Origin: Gammaproteobacteria bacterium
Lineage (GTDB): Bacteria; Pseudomonadota; Gammaproteobacteria; Nitrosococcales; Methylophagaceae
Direction of reading: 5' to 3'
Assembly: GCA_003645385.1 (NCBI GenBank)
Contig: QNEY01000023.1
Location: 1 to 12,512, forward strand
Length of the DNA: 12,512 bases
Shown: one piece after another, positions 1-5,701 of the stretch
How the letters are laid out: each line of letters starts with the position of its first letter
Position numbering within the stretch: the stretch's first letter is position 1
Notes under the pieces: model-generated
What the model was told of the DNA's origin: nothing
The model's database searches: none
The model's input: the letters and a program-made list of their open reading frames with translations, nothing else
Translations under genes and position numbers: made by a program

Positions 1-257
1 GCTGTAATACCTCGTTCAGATAGACAGCGTAATGTACAGGATAGTGAACAACCGTCAAGAGCAAGAATGGGTCTCCCCGATCGAGCTACTTTCACTAAGC
101 GAGAAACATTCCCACCCACGCCAGAAATACAGGACATTTCTGCTTCACCATCACGGTCAAGTTTGAGTGCGATGTAATTAGCAGTCTGAGCAGCACTGGA
201 GCAACCAGAGCATGAATATATCAACGGTAGTTTCCGATAATTATGTTGCTGTGCCAT
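1..257 (-). CDS. DGC-domain putative zinc-binding protein, N-terminal part
   Basis: The reading frame starts at ATG 257-255 and runs off the left edge after 85 codons, so only the N-terminal part is present. It matches what I know of the DGC-domain family of small putative zinc-binding proteins. The YSCSGCSSAAQTAN segment (Cys16, Cys19) is near the N-terminus, MSCISGVGG carries Cys43, and LALDGC (residues 65-70, the Asp-Gly-Cys that names the family) is followed by Cys74 and Cys78. There is no signal peptide, so it is probably cytoplasmic. The biochemical role of the family is not established; members are often found near anaerobic respiration genes, which fits here. It is divergent from pqqA and shares a 266-base control region that holds two FNR-like palindromes. 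A TATACA hexamer at 331-326 on this strand could be its -10 element. Family assignment is firm, function is unknown. Confidence 0.82.
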   Translation of the reverse strand, partial: MAQQHNYRKLPLIYSCSGCSSAAQTANYIALKLDRDGEAEMSCISGVGGNVSRLVKVARSGRPILALDGCSLSCTLRCLSERGIT

Positions 258-356
258 TAACTTTACTTCTTGGATGAAAGGTATTGCAATATAACGGAAT
301 AGTGATTTTAAAATAACCCTTCACATGTATAGACCCCCAATAAATCTTATATAAAT

Positions 357-370
357 ATGATCCAGATCAT
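357..370. promoter_or_regulatory. FNR/Dnr-type site, distal
   Basis: ATGATCCAGATCAT is symmetric and differs from the TTGAT-N4-ATCAA consensus at the outermost base of each half only. Its centre, 363.5, lies about 32-37 bases upstream of a minus-strand TATACA hexamer (331-326). That is close to the class II activator position, so it may serve the DGC-domain gene. Confidence 0.55.
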
Positions 371-395
371 GAGTTGGAGGGTGTTAAGGAAAATC

Positions 396-409
396 CTGAT
401 ATGGATCAA
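396..409. promoter_or_regulatory. FNR/Dnr-type site, proximal to pqqA
   Basis: CTGATATGGATCAA matches TTGAT-N4-ATCAA with a single mismatch at the first base. The centre is about 121 bases upstream of the pqqA start codon, leaving room for a promoter and a leader of about 80 bases if it acts from -41.5. I see no clear -10 hexamer at the expected spot (about 430-437), so the exact transcription start is unknown. Confidence 0.55.
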
Positions 410-458
410 AGAATAATCCTGAGCAAAATGATGATTTTGGGGTGTATTGTTGATTTTG

Positions 459-473
459 CTATTTGTTAAATAG
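459..473 (+). repeat. Short hairpin in the pqqA leader
   Basis: CTATTT-GTT-AAATAG is a perfect six-base inverted repeat about 50 bases upstream of pqqA. It is AT-rich and weak. It could be a leader structure or an operator, or it could be chance in AT-rich DNA. Confidence 0.25.
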
Positions 474-523
474 TAGTACCACTTAATATATTTTTTTAAT
501 AATAATTTTTTTGGAGAGTGAAA

Positions 524-601
524 ATGAAAAATTGGATTGATCCTGAGTATTGTGATGTTCGTTTAGGTTTTGAAGTTACAGCGTACGTTCACACTCGTTA
601 A
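524..601 (+). CDS. pqqA: PQQ precursor peptide PqqA
   Basis: A 25-residue peptide, MKNWIDPEYC followed by DVRLGFEVTAYVHTR. The GFEVTAY core, with Glu17 and Tyr21 separated by three residues, is the hallmark of PqqA. In known systems the side chains of this Glu and Tyr are joined carbon to carbon by PqqE and become the whole carbon skeleton of pyrroloquinoline quinone. Length is normal for the family (roughly 22-30 residues). A Shine-Dalgarno GGAG lies about nine bases before the ATG. It is the first gene of the plus-strand run and is followed by a GC-rich hairpin before pqqD, as expected for a peptide needed in excess over its modifying enzymes. Two FNR-like sites upstream suggest induction under low oxygen. 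The extra Cys10 is unremarkable. Confidence 0.93.
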   Translation: MKNWIDPEYCDVRLGFEVTAYVHTR

Positions 602-616
602 GTAAAAACTGAAAAA

Positions 617-653
617 AAAGGGGGGGAGCAGAAGAATATTTGCTTCCCCCTTT
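617..653 (+). terminator. Hairpin between pqqA and pqqD, likely partial terminator
   Basis: AAAGGGGG...AGCA (617-630) pairs with TGCTTCCCCCTTT (641-653), with a ten-base loop and one imperfect position (GG opposite T). The 3' side ends in TTTATTAATTT, a modest U-tract. Placed right after pqqA, it would end most transcripts or shield the short pqqA message, while read-through supplies pqqD, pqqE and the rest. Confidence 0.7.
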
Positions 654-695
654 ATTAATTTACAACTTTATTAATATACAACCTCAAGGTTTGAC

Positions 696-974
696 ATGGC
701 TGAAACTATAACTGCCGATGATGTAGTAGAACTCTCGTCAATGTATCTATTACGGTGGGAAGAACCACAGCAGGCACATATCCTTCTCTATCCCGAAGGA
801 GTGGTAAAACTCAATGAAACGGGTGCTGAAATATTGAAATATTGTGATGGCACTCGCACTGCTGAAAAGATTATCACTGAATTAAACGAATTATATACCA
901 CCGACGTAAGTAAAAGCGTCTACAAATTTTTGGAGGTGTCCTATGTCAAAGGATGGATCAGAATTAAATCCTGA
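696..974 (+). CDS. pqqD: PqqD, PqqA-binding chaperone (RRE protein)
   Basis: A 92-residue protein of normal PqqD length. PqqD is the peptide-recognition element of the pathway: it binds PqqA and presents it to PqqE. Family features seen here are the YLLRWEEPQQAHILLYPEG strand region (residues 18-36), LNETGAEILKYCDGTRT (39-55) and the helical second half ending in VKGWIRI. The ATG at 696 is preceded by AAGG six bases upstream. The last 32 bases overlap pqqE, whose ribosome binding site lies inside this gene, so translation of the two is probably coupled. There is no signal peptide; it should act in the cytoplasm in complex with PqqA and PqqE. Confidence 0.9.
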   Translation: MAETITADDVVELSSMYLLRWEEPQQAHILLYPEGVVKLNETGAEILKYCDGTRTAEKIITELNELYTTDVSKSVYKFLEVSYVKGWIRIKS

Positions 975-2106
975 TAGTTCAGAGCTAACGCTTGATGGCC
1001 TAGGTATACCGATGTGGCTCACTCTTGAGATGACATATCGATGTCCTTTGCAGTGTCCTTGGTGCAGCAACCCATTAGACTTTGATAAGTTCAAAAATGA
1101 GCTTTCAACAGAAGAATGGAAAAAAGTTCTAGTTGATGGTCGAAAAATGGGTGCATTGCAACTTGGTTTTACGGGTGGTGAGCCCATGCTGCGTGATGAC
1201 ATTGAAGAGCTAGTGGCATACGCTGAGGATCTTGGTTACTACACCAATCTTATTACTTCAGGGGTCGGCCTGACGCCTGAACGTTTACAAGCATTAAAGG
1301 ATGCGGGTCTTAAACAGATCCAGCTCAGTGTGCAAGCGGCTAGTAAAGATCTCTCTCTCAAATTAGTTGGTGTTGATGTTTTTGATCAAAAAATGGAGGT
1401 CTTTGAAGATATCAAATCTCAAGGCTTCCCAATGGTTTTGAATATCCCAATCTGCAAACAGAATATTGGCGAAACGAGACAAATGCTGGAAATGGCTGAA
1501 AGACTTGAAGTTGAATATATCGAATTTGCCAACGTCCAATATTACAATTGGGCACTATTAAACCGTGAGGAGTTCCTGCCTTCAATAGAAGAACTGCGGG
1601 CTGCCGAAGAAGTGGTTAAAGAATTTAGAGATCGCCTAGGCAATAAAATGCAGATCTACTTTGTTATTCCTGACTATTATGAAGATCGTCCAAAGGCATG
1701 TATGAACGGCTGGGGTGCTATTCATTTAACCATTGGACCAGATGGTGCGGCCCTTCCTTGTCAAGAGGCTCGTGTTATTAAGGGGCTCGAGTTTCCTAAT
1801 GTTCGTGACAACCCATTAGATTGGATCTGGAATGAATCTCCAGTATTTAATGCCTACCGTGGTGACAGTTGGATGAAGGACCCTTGTAAAAGTTGTGATG
1901 AAAAAGAAAATGATCATGGAGGTTGTCGTTGTCAGGCTTATTTATTAACAGGTGATGCAGCCAATACCGATCCTGTCTGCTCCAAATCACCTATGCATGA
2001 TGTCATTGAATCATGTGTGTCCAATATAGCAAGCCCACACAGAGTAGAAAAACCTCTTGTATTTAGGAAAAAGGGTGCTATTACCACAGATTTTCTTGAC
2101 GTGTAA
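943..2106 (+). CDS. pqqE: PqqE, radical SAM PqqA Glu-Tyr cross-linking enzyme
   Basis: A 387-residue radical SAM/SPASM enzyme, full length for PqqE. It makes the carbon-carbon bond between the Glu and Tyr side chains of PqqA. The 4Fe-4S site for S-adenosylmethionine is CPLQCPWC (Cys34, Cys38, Cys41), followed by the TGGEPM motif near residue 80. The SPASM region holds the auxiliary-cluster cysteines Cys253, Cys273, Cys315, Cys318, Cys328, Cys330 and Cys346, in the contexts CMNGWG, LPCQEA, CKSCDEKE, GGCRCQA and DPVCSKSP. These agree closely with Klebsiella PqqE as I remember it, so this is an orthodox PqqE and not a distant SPASM maturase. Start at 943: GGAGG lies seven bases upstream, inside pqqD. 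The next frame begins two bases after the stop. Confidence 0.95.
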   Translation: MSKDGSELNPDSSELTLDGLGIPMWLTLEMTYRCPLQCPWCSNPLDFDKFKNELSTEEWKKVLVDGRKMGALQLGFTGGEPMLRDDIEELVAYAEDLGYYTNLITSGVGLTPERLQALKDAGLKQIQLSVQAASKDLSLKLVGVDVFDQKMEVFEDIKSQGFPMVLNIPICKQNIGETRQMLEMAERLEVEYIEFANVQYYNWALLNREEFLPSIEELRAAEEVVKEFRDRLGNKMQIYFVIPDYYEDRPKACMNGWGAIHLTIGPDGAALPCQEARVIKGLEFPNVRDNPLDWIWNESPVFNAYRGDSWMKDPCKSCDEKENDHGGCRCQAYLLTGDAANTDPVCSKSPMHDVIESCVSNIASPHRVEKPLVFRKKGAITTDFLDV

Positions 2107-2108
2107 TC

Positions 2109-2213
2109 ATGAAATTTCCCCCTGAAAGTATAGGTGGCTGCACTATCGTGGCCACTTTCCTAACTATTGTACTGTTTGTTATAGCGCGAATGCTTATAAA
2201 TGGTAGCTTCTAA
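2109..2213 (+). CDS. Small single-span membrane peptide (34 aa), unrecognised
   Basis: A 34-codon frame that begins two bases after the pqqE stop and ends 14 bases before the next gene. Its product, MKFPPESIGG then CTIVATFLTIVLFVIARMLI and NGSF, has a polar start, one hydrophobic segment of about 20 residues (roughly 11-30) and a short tail. I do not recognise it. The tight spacing and clean topology argue that it is real; there is no strong Shine-Dalgarno, but termination-reinitiation from pqqE is possible. It resembles small membrane subunits or anchors of membrane complexes, and could partner the four-helix protein encoded next. That link is inference from position only. Confidence 0.55.
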   Translation: MKFPPESIGGCTIVATFLTIVLFVIARMLINGSF

Positions 2214-2227
2214 ATAATGGAATACTG

Positions 2228-2722
2228 ATGACATTGACTGCATCTATTGATGTTGCGGCACGTTTGCTACATCTAATCGGGATATTAATCTGGATGGGGC
2301 ATAATTATGCCAATGTTATCCAAAACCCCAAATTTAAACCTGCACAACCGCGTGATCCCGGCGCTATGTTGGCAGCAATGAAACGTGAACATGGAACCTT
2401 TCGTTATGCCTCCCTAGTAGTGCTTGTAACAGGTATCTATATGCTTTGGTTTAGAGGCACATTAGTTGATGCTCTGATGTTGTCTGGGCCTTCGGTTGTC
2501 ATAGGGATAGGAGTCTGGCTAGGGATAATTATGGTACTTAATCTCTGGTTTGTTCTTTGGCCACATCAGAAAAAAGTACTTGGCTTTGTTCCTGCTAATG
2601 ATGATGAACGTGTTCGTTGTTCTCGTATCACATTTCTATCATCCAGAACCAATACCATCCTTTCATTTGTTACCTTATTTTTCATGGTCACAGGTGCACA
2701 CGGATTATTCTTGTATACCTGA
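2228..2722 (+). CDS. Four-helix membrane protein, urate oxidase N-domain (PuuD) type
   Basis: A 164-residue integral membrane protein with four likely spans: about 8-28, 58-77, 82-112 and 142-163. It resembles the membrane domain at the N-terminus of PuuD-type urate oxidases. Family-like features are LLHLIGILIWMGHNYANVIQ at the first helix, LWFVLWPHQKKVLG after the third, and SSRTNTILSFVTLFFMVTGA at the fourth. PuuD proteins have about eight spans plus a cytochrome c domain; this one is half that size with no CxxCH. His16, His25, His112 and His157 sit at or near helix ends and could in principle bind heme, which I cannot show. It lies between the 34-residue peptide and the SerC-like gene with gaps of 14 and 16 bases, so it is co-transcribed with pqqE. 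Proposed role: electron transfer between the enzymes of this locus and the quinone pool (inference). Confidence 0.65.
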   Translation: MTLTASIDVAARLLHLIGILIWMGHNYANVIQNPKFKPAQPRDPGAMLAAMKREHGTFRYASLVVLVTGIYMLWFRGTLVDALMLSGPSVVIGIGVWLGIIMVLNLWFVLWPHQKKVLGFVPANDDERVRCSRITFLSSRTNTILSFVTLFFMVTGAHGLFLYT

Positions 2723-2738
2723 TTAGGGCTCTTTGTAC

Positions 2739-3827
2739 ATGTATAACTTTTCTGCTGGTCCAGCTCAACTTCCAAAAGAAGTATTAAGCAGGGCAAAAGA
2801 AGATATGTTGGATTGGCACGGTAGTGGTATATCGGTCATGGAAATGCCTTTCTCGTCAGATGAATACAATGAGATTAGTGATGGTGCCTATAACGACTTG
2901 AGCAAGTTGATTAATCTGCCTGACGATTATCATATTCTATTTCTGCAAGGTGGTGCCTATGCCCACTTTGCACTTGTGGCAATGAATTTGATGGGTAAGA
3001 ATGCAGTTGCAGATTATGTGCAGACAGGTCACTGGTCGACAAGAGCGATAAATGAGGCGAAACGCTATGGCAAAGTCAACATTGTTGCTAGTTCCGAAAA
3101 CTCAGGTTTTAACCACATCCCAGACTATAATCAATGGAAAATTGATCCATCTGCTGCGTATTGTCATATCACCACTAATGAGACTGCCAACGGTGTTCAA
3201 TTCCACAATATTCCAGATATTCATCCTGCACCACTAGTAGCTGATATCACTTCTGATTTTCTAACCCGCCAATTAGATATTTCACAGTTTGGCCTTGTCT
3301 ATGCCAGTGCACAGAAAAATGTTGGACCGACAGGATTAACTATCGTTATTATCCACGATAATCTATTGGACCAAGCGATGGATATTGTACCTGCCGTGTT
3401 TAACTATGGTAGACAAGCAAAATCCCGAGTGAATACACCTTCAACCTACAGTGTTTATATGGCAGGCCTGATGTTTTCTTGGTTATTAGAACAAGGTGGC
3501 ATAGAAAAAATTGAACAACAAAATATCATAAAAGCCAAATCTCTTTATGATGTTATCGACAACGATGATTTCTACCTTTGCACAGTTAATCCCGCTGATC
3601 GCTCCATGGCAAATATCTGCTTTGAACTCACCAACCCTGATCTGGCTGAAGACTTTCTTGACCAAGCTAAAGAAAATGGTTTACTGAATCTAAAAGGTCA
3701 TGGTGTACGTGGTGGCATTCGAGCCAGCAATTACAATGCAATGCCAATTGAAGGCGTAGATAGTTTAATTGACTTCATGCAATCTTACTCATCCAATATG
3801 TCACAGACCAAATTTTCGACCGGTTGA
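2739..3827 (+). CDS. SerC-family PLP aminotransferase with altered substrate pocket
   Basis: A 362-residue fold-type I aminotransferase that aligns over its full length with phosphoserine aminotransferase SerC. The PLP site is intact: YNFSAGPA at the start, Trp99 (GHWS), TNETANG (146-152), Asp169 (LVADITSDF) and the Schiff-base Lys193 in SAQKNVGPTGLT. Arg328 in GGIRASNYNAMP, which holds the alpha-carboxylate in SerC, is kept. The phosphate pocket of E. coli SerC is mostly lost: His41-Arg42 of VMEVSHRG are Phe38-Ser39 here (VMEMPFSS), Arg77 of GGGRG is Tyr74 (GGAYA), and Arg329 of GHRVVGG is Gly322 (GHGVRGG, His321 kept). So it is probably an active transaminase that does not use phosphoserine or 4-phosphohydroxythreonine. 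ATG 2739 is preferred over the in-frame TTG at 2733, with AGGG upstream. An automatic annotation would call it serC. Confidence 0.85.
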   Translation: MYNFSAGPAQLPKEVLSRAKEDMLDWHGSGISVMEMPFSSDEYNEISDGAYNDLSKLINLPDDYHILFLQGGAYAHFALVAMNLMGKNAVADYVQTGHWSTRAINEAKRYGKVNIVASSENSGFNHIPDYNQWKIDPSAAYCHITTNETANGVQFHNIPDIHPAPLVADITSDFLTRQLDISQFGLVYASAQKNVGPTGLTIVIIHDNLLDQAMDIVPAVFNYGRQAKSRVNTPSTYSVYMAGLMFSWLLEQGGIEKIEQQNIIKAKSLYDVIDNDDFYLCTVNPADRSMANICFELTNPDLAEDFLDQAKENGLLNLKGHGVRGGIRASNYNAMPIEGVDSLIDFMQSYSSNMSQTKFSTG

Positions 3828-3837
3828 AAAACTATTT

Positions 3838-4746
3838 ATGCTTTATCGTTTATTACTAAAGGTGCTTACAAGTAGCAGTAATGGATCTATATATAAGTAT
3901 GCACCATTAGTTAACTACTTTTTTTGTAAGCTATGTCGGTTTAGCCCTCGAAAATTACCATTACCACTATTTCCAAAACCCCTCATGGGCTTGTCTTTTG
4001 CTAACCCTGTTGGACTCGCTGCTGGATTTGATCGTAATGGCAAATTATTACCTTATTCTGAGATGATAGGCTGTGGCTTTATTGAAATAGGCACTATAAA
4101 TGTAGATGCTACTAAAGAGTCTGATAATGAAGTTATGACTGCCATACAAAATCTGAATAAGGCAGCTAAATATGATCAAAGTAGCAATCGACAGCAACGA
4201 TGGGGAATAAACCTAGGTAGCCTCAGAAATACTCTAGACGAACAAACTGCTGCAGACTACAACAAGGGAATGGATTTATTCTGGCATCATGCTGATTACC
4301 TTGTTATTAACTTGAGTCGTCCTGAAAGTGATGCTCGATCATTGGATCCAGATATGAACAGTTTGGATACATTTTTAACAAACATTAAATACCATCATAG
4401 TACGTTGACTTCATACCATGGTCATGTCCCTATGGTGGCAAAGATTGCTGTTGACCACGTTCATAACGAACATATTATAGCTATCCTGTTACTACTTAGG
4501 GATCATGGTTTTGATGGCGTGATACTCGCTTTTGAGAACTGGCCAGATATGAAGCCAATGAGCGAATATCTGTGTAGGCTCAAAACAGAGACTGATTGTT
4601 TTCCATTGATTGTTGTCGGTGGAATACGCTCAACGGAAGATATACAACAACTTATGGCTGCTGGTGCCTCACTAGTCCAAATCTATACTAGTCTGGCACA
4701 ACAAGGTCCTTTACAGACTCGAAAGATGATTTCCAGACTGGAGTAA
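3838..4746 (+). CDS. PyrD-like class 2 dihydroorotate dehydrogenase paralogue lacking active-site residues
   Basis: A 302-residue flavoprotein of the class 2 dihydroorotate dehydrogenase fold. The N-terminal helical part (MLYRLLLKVL to about residue 45), which in PyrD forms the membrane-facing quinone entry, is present. FMN-site features are kept: FANPVGLAAGFDRNG (54-68), IEIGT (82-86), WGINLG (122-127), Lys202 (AKIAVD), VVGGIRSTEDI (259-269) and AAGASLVQIYT (274-284). The substrate side is not. The catalytic Ser175 and Asn177 of E. coli NISSPNTPG are Arg161 and Glu163 (NLSRPESDA), the NRMGFNN orotate motif is absent, and ATNTT is replaced by LAFENW. It is unlikely to oxidise dihydroorotate. 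ATG 3838 matches the PyrD N-terminus; an upstream in-frame ATG at 3769 overlaps the previous gene. It ends 15 bases from the convergent ubiV. An automatic annotation would probably call it pyrD. Confidence 0.82.
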   Translation: MLYRLLLKVLTSSSNGSIYKYAPLVNYFFCKLCRFSPRKLPLPLFPKPLMGLSFANPVGLAAGFDRNGKLLPYSEMIGCGFIEIGTINVDATKESDNEVMTAIQNLNKAAKYDQSSNRQQRWGINLGSLRNTLDEQTAADYNKGMDLFWHHADYLVINLSRPESDARSLDPDMNSLDTFLTNIKYHHSTLTSYHGHVPMVAKIAVDHVHNEHIIAILLLLRDHGFDGVILAFENWPDMKPMSEYLCRLKTETDCFPLIVVGGIRSTEDIQQLMAAGASLVQIYTSLAQQGPLQTRKMISRLE

Positions 4747-4761
4747 ATTTAGCAATTTTAA

Positions 4762-5673
4762 TTATTTAAGCCCAGCCTCAACTGCAATATAGTCCATCCC
4801 AGATTTACCTAACCAATATCCATCACAAGCTGGAGAATTTAACCAAGATTCGATATCCGTATCGGTAGATATTCCCTGTATCACCTGAGAATATCGTTGA
4901 ATAATTTCGTTCATATGCTGTGGCTGTGGACTGAGTCGTATGATATCAACACCAATCTGCTGCATTTTTTGCCAATGTGGTAATAAATGTTGAATTCGTC
5001 CTGATTGAGTCTGAATGCCATTAATGGTGAAAAAGGCCTCACCTTCTTGGCTATCCATTGCTAGACCTTCAGGATAATCTTGGCAAACAAGCTGACAATC
5101 ATCTTTGGGAAGATTACGGAATCGCGCAGTAAAACAACGAGCAGAATAAGCCAAAGGCATGTGACCAAATGAAAAGACTTCTGTTTCAATCTTGTCACTT
5201 AAGCCCATCTCATCCGCATCTGCCAATATGTCTTTTAATGTTTCGGCATCTAATTCAACCGGCATAACCCAGCGTATCAATCCCTGTTGGTGTAATAAGT
5301 TGAGCGTATAGGCATTATAAATATTTAAGGCCGGACCACCGATAAATGGCAAAGATTGATCAGCCATTAATTGCACCGCTCCCATATCATTGGCTTCTAC
5401 AGCTAAATCACCGTTATTGCATAAACGTTTGACACCAGCCATATCAGACTTGGCTTCTATTAATGTCAGTGTAGATAACACCACCTGTTTACCAGCTTTG
5501 GCCAGCTCTTTTGCCAGATCAATCCATTCCGTAGTTTTCAAATATCGGCGCTTAGCACAAACAGTTTCCCCCAGATAAATAATATCAACAGGACTATCCA
5601 CATGTGATTGATAAAAATCTTCAACTGTCTGCCGTGGCCACAAATACTGGATAGGCCCTAAAGATAAACGCAT
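4762..5673 (-). CDS. ubiV: UbiV, O2-independent ubiquinone hydroxylation subunit
   Basis: A 303-residue peptidase-U32-type protein that aligns end to end with E. coli UbiV (YhbV). UbiV and UbiU form a 4Fe-4S heterodimer that carries out the ring hydroxylations of ubiquinone synthesis without oxygen. The start SLGPIQYLWP, IYLGETVCAKRR (residues 32-43) and the YSARCFTAR block are diagnostic. The four cluster ligands fall at Cys39, Cys180, Cys193 and Cys197, the same numbers I recall for the E. coli protein. The ATG at 5673 has GGAG five bases upstream. It follows ubiU on the same strand after 28 bases, so the two form an operon, and it converges on the PyrD-like gene. Confidence 0.94.
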   Translation of the reverse strand: MRLSLGPIQYLWPRQTVEDFYQSHVDSPVDIIYLGETVCAKRRYLKTTEWIDLAKELAKAGKQVVLSTLTLIEAKSDMAGVKRLCNNGDLAVEANDMGAVQLMADQSLPFIGGPALNIYNAYTLNLLHQQGLIRWVMPVELDAETLKDILADADEMGLSDKIETEVFSFGHMPLAYSARCFTARFRNLPKDDCQLVCQDYPEGLAMDSQEGEAFFTINGIQTQSGRIQHLLPHWQKMQQIGVDIIRLSPQPQHMNEIIQRYSQVIQGISTDTDIESWLNSPACDGYWLGKSGMDYIAVEAGLK

Positions 5674-5701
5674 ATAAACTCCAATAAACTCTTAAATGAC
5701 T

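Noticed and set aside
891..1202. Minus-strand open frame opposite pqqD/pqqE
   Set aside because: It lies wholly opposite orthodox pqqD and pqqE and has no ribosome binding site or recognisable motif.
2566..2796. Minus-strand 76-codon frame across the membrane protein and SerC-like start
   Set aside because: It is antisense to two supported genes and bridges their junction.
3769..3837. 23-residue N-terminal extension of the PyrD-like protein
   Set aside because: It overlaps the end of the SerC-like gene in another frame and has no similarity to PyrD; the ATG at 3838 aligns with the normal PyrD N-terminus.
4747..4761. Possible terminator between the converging PyrD-like gene and ubiV
   Set aside because: The gap is only 15 bases and I see no stem-loop in it.
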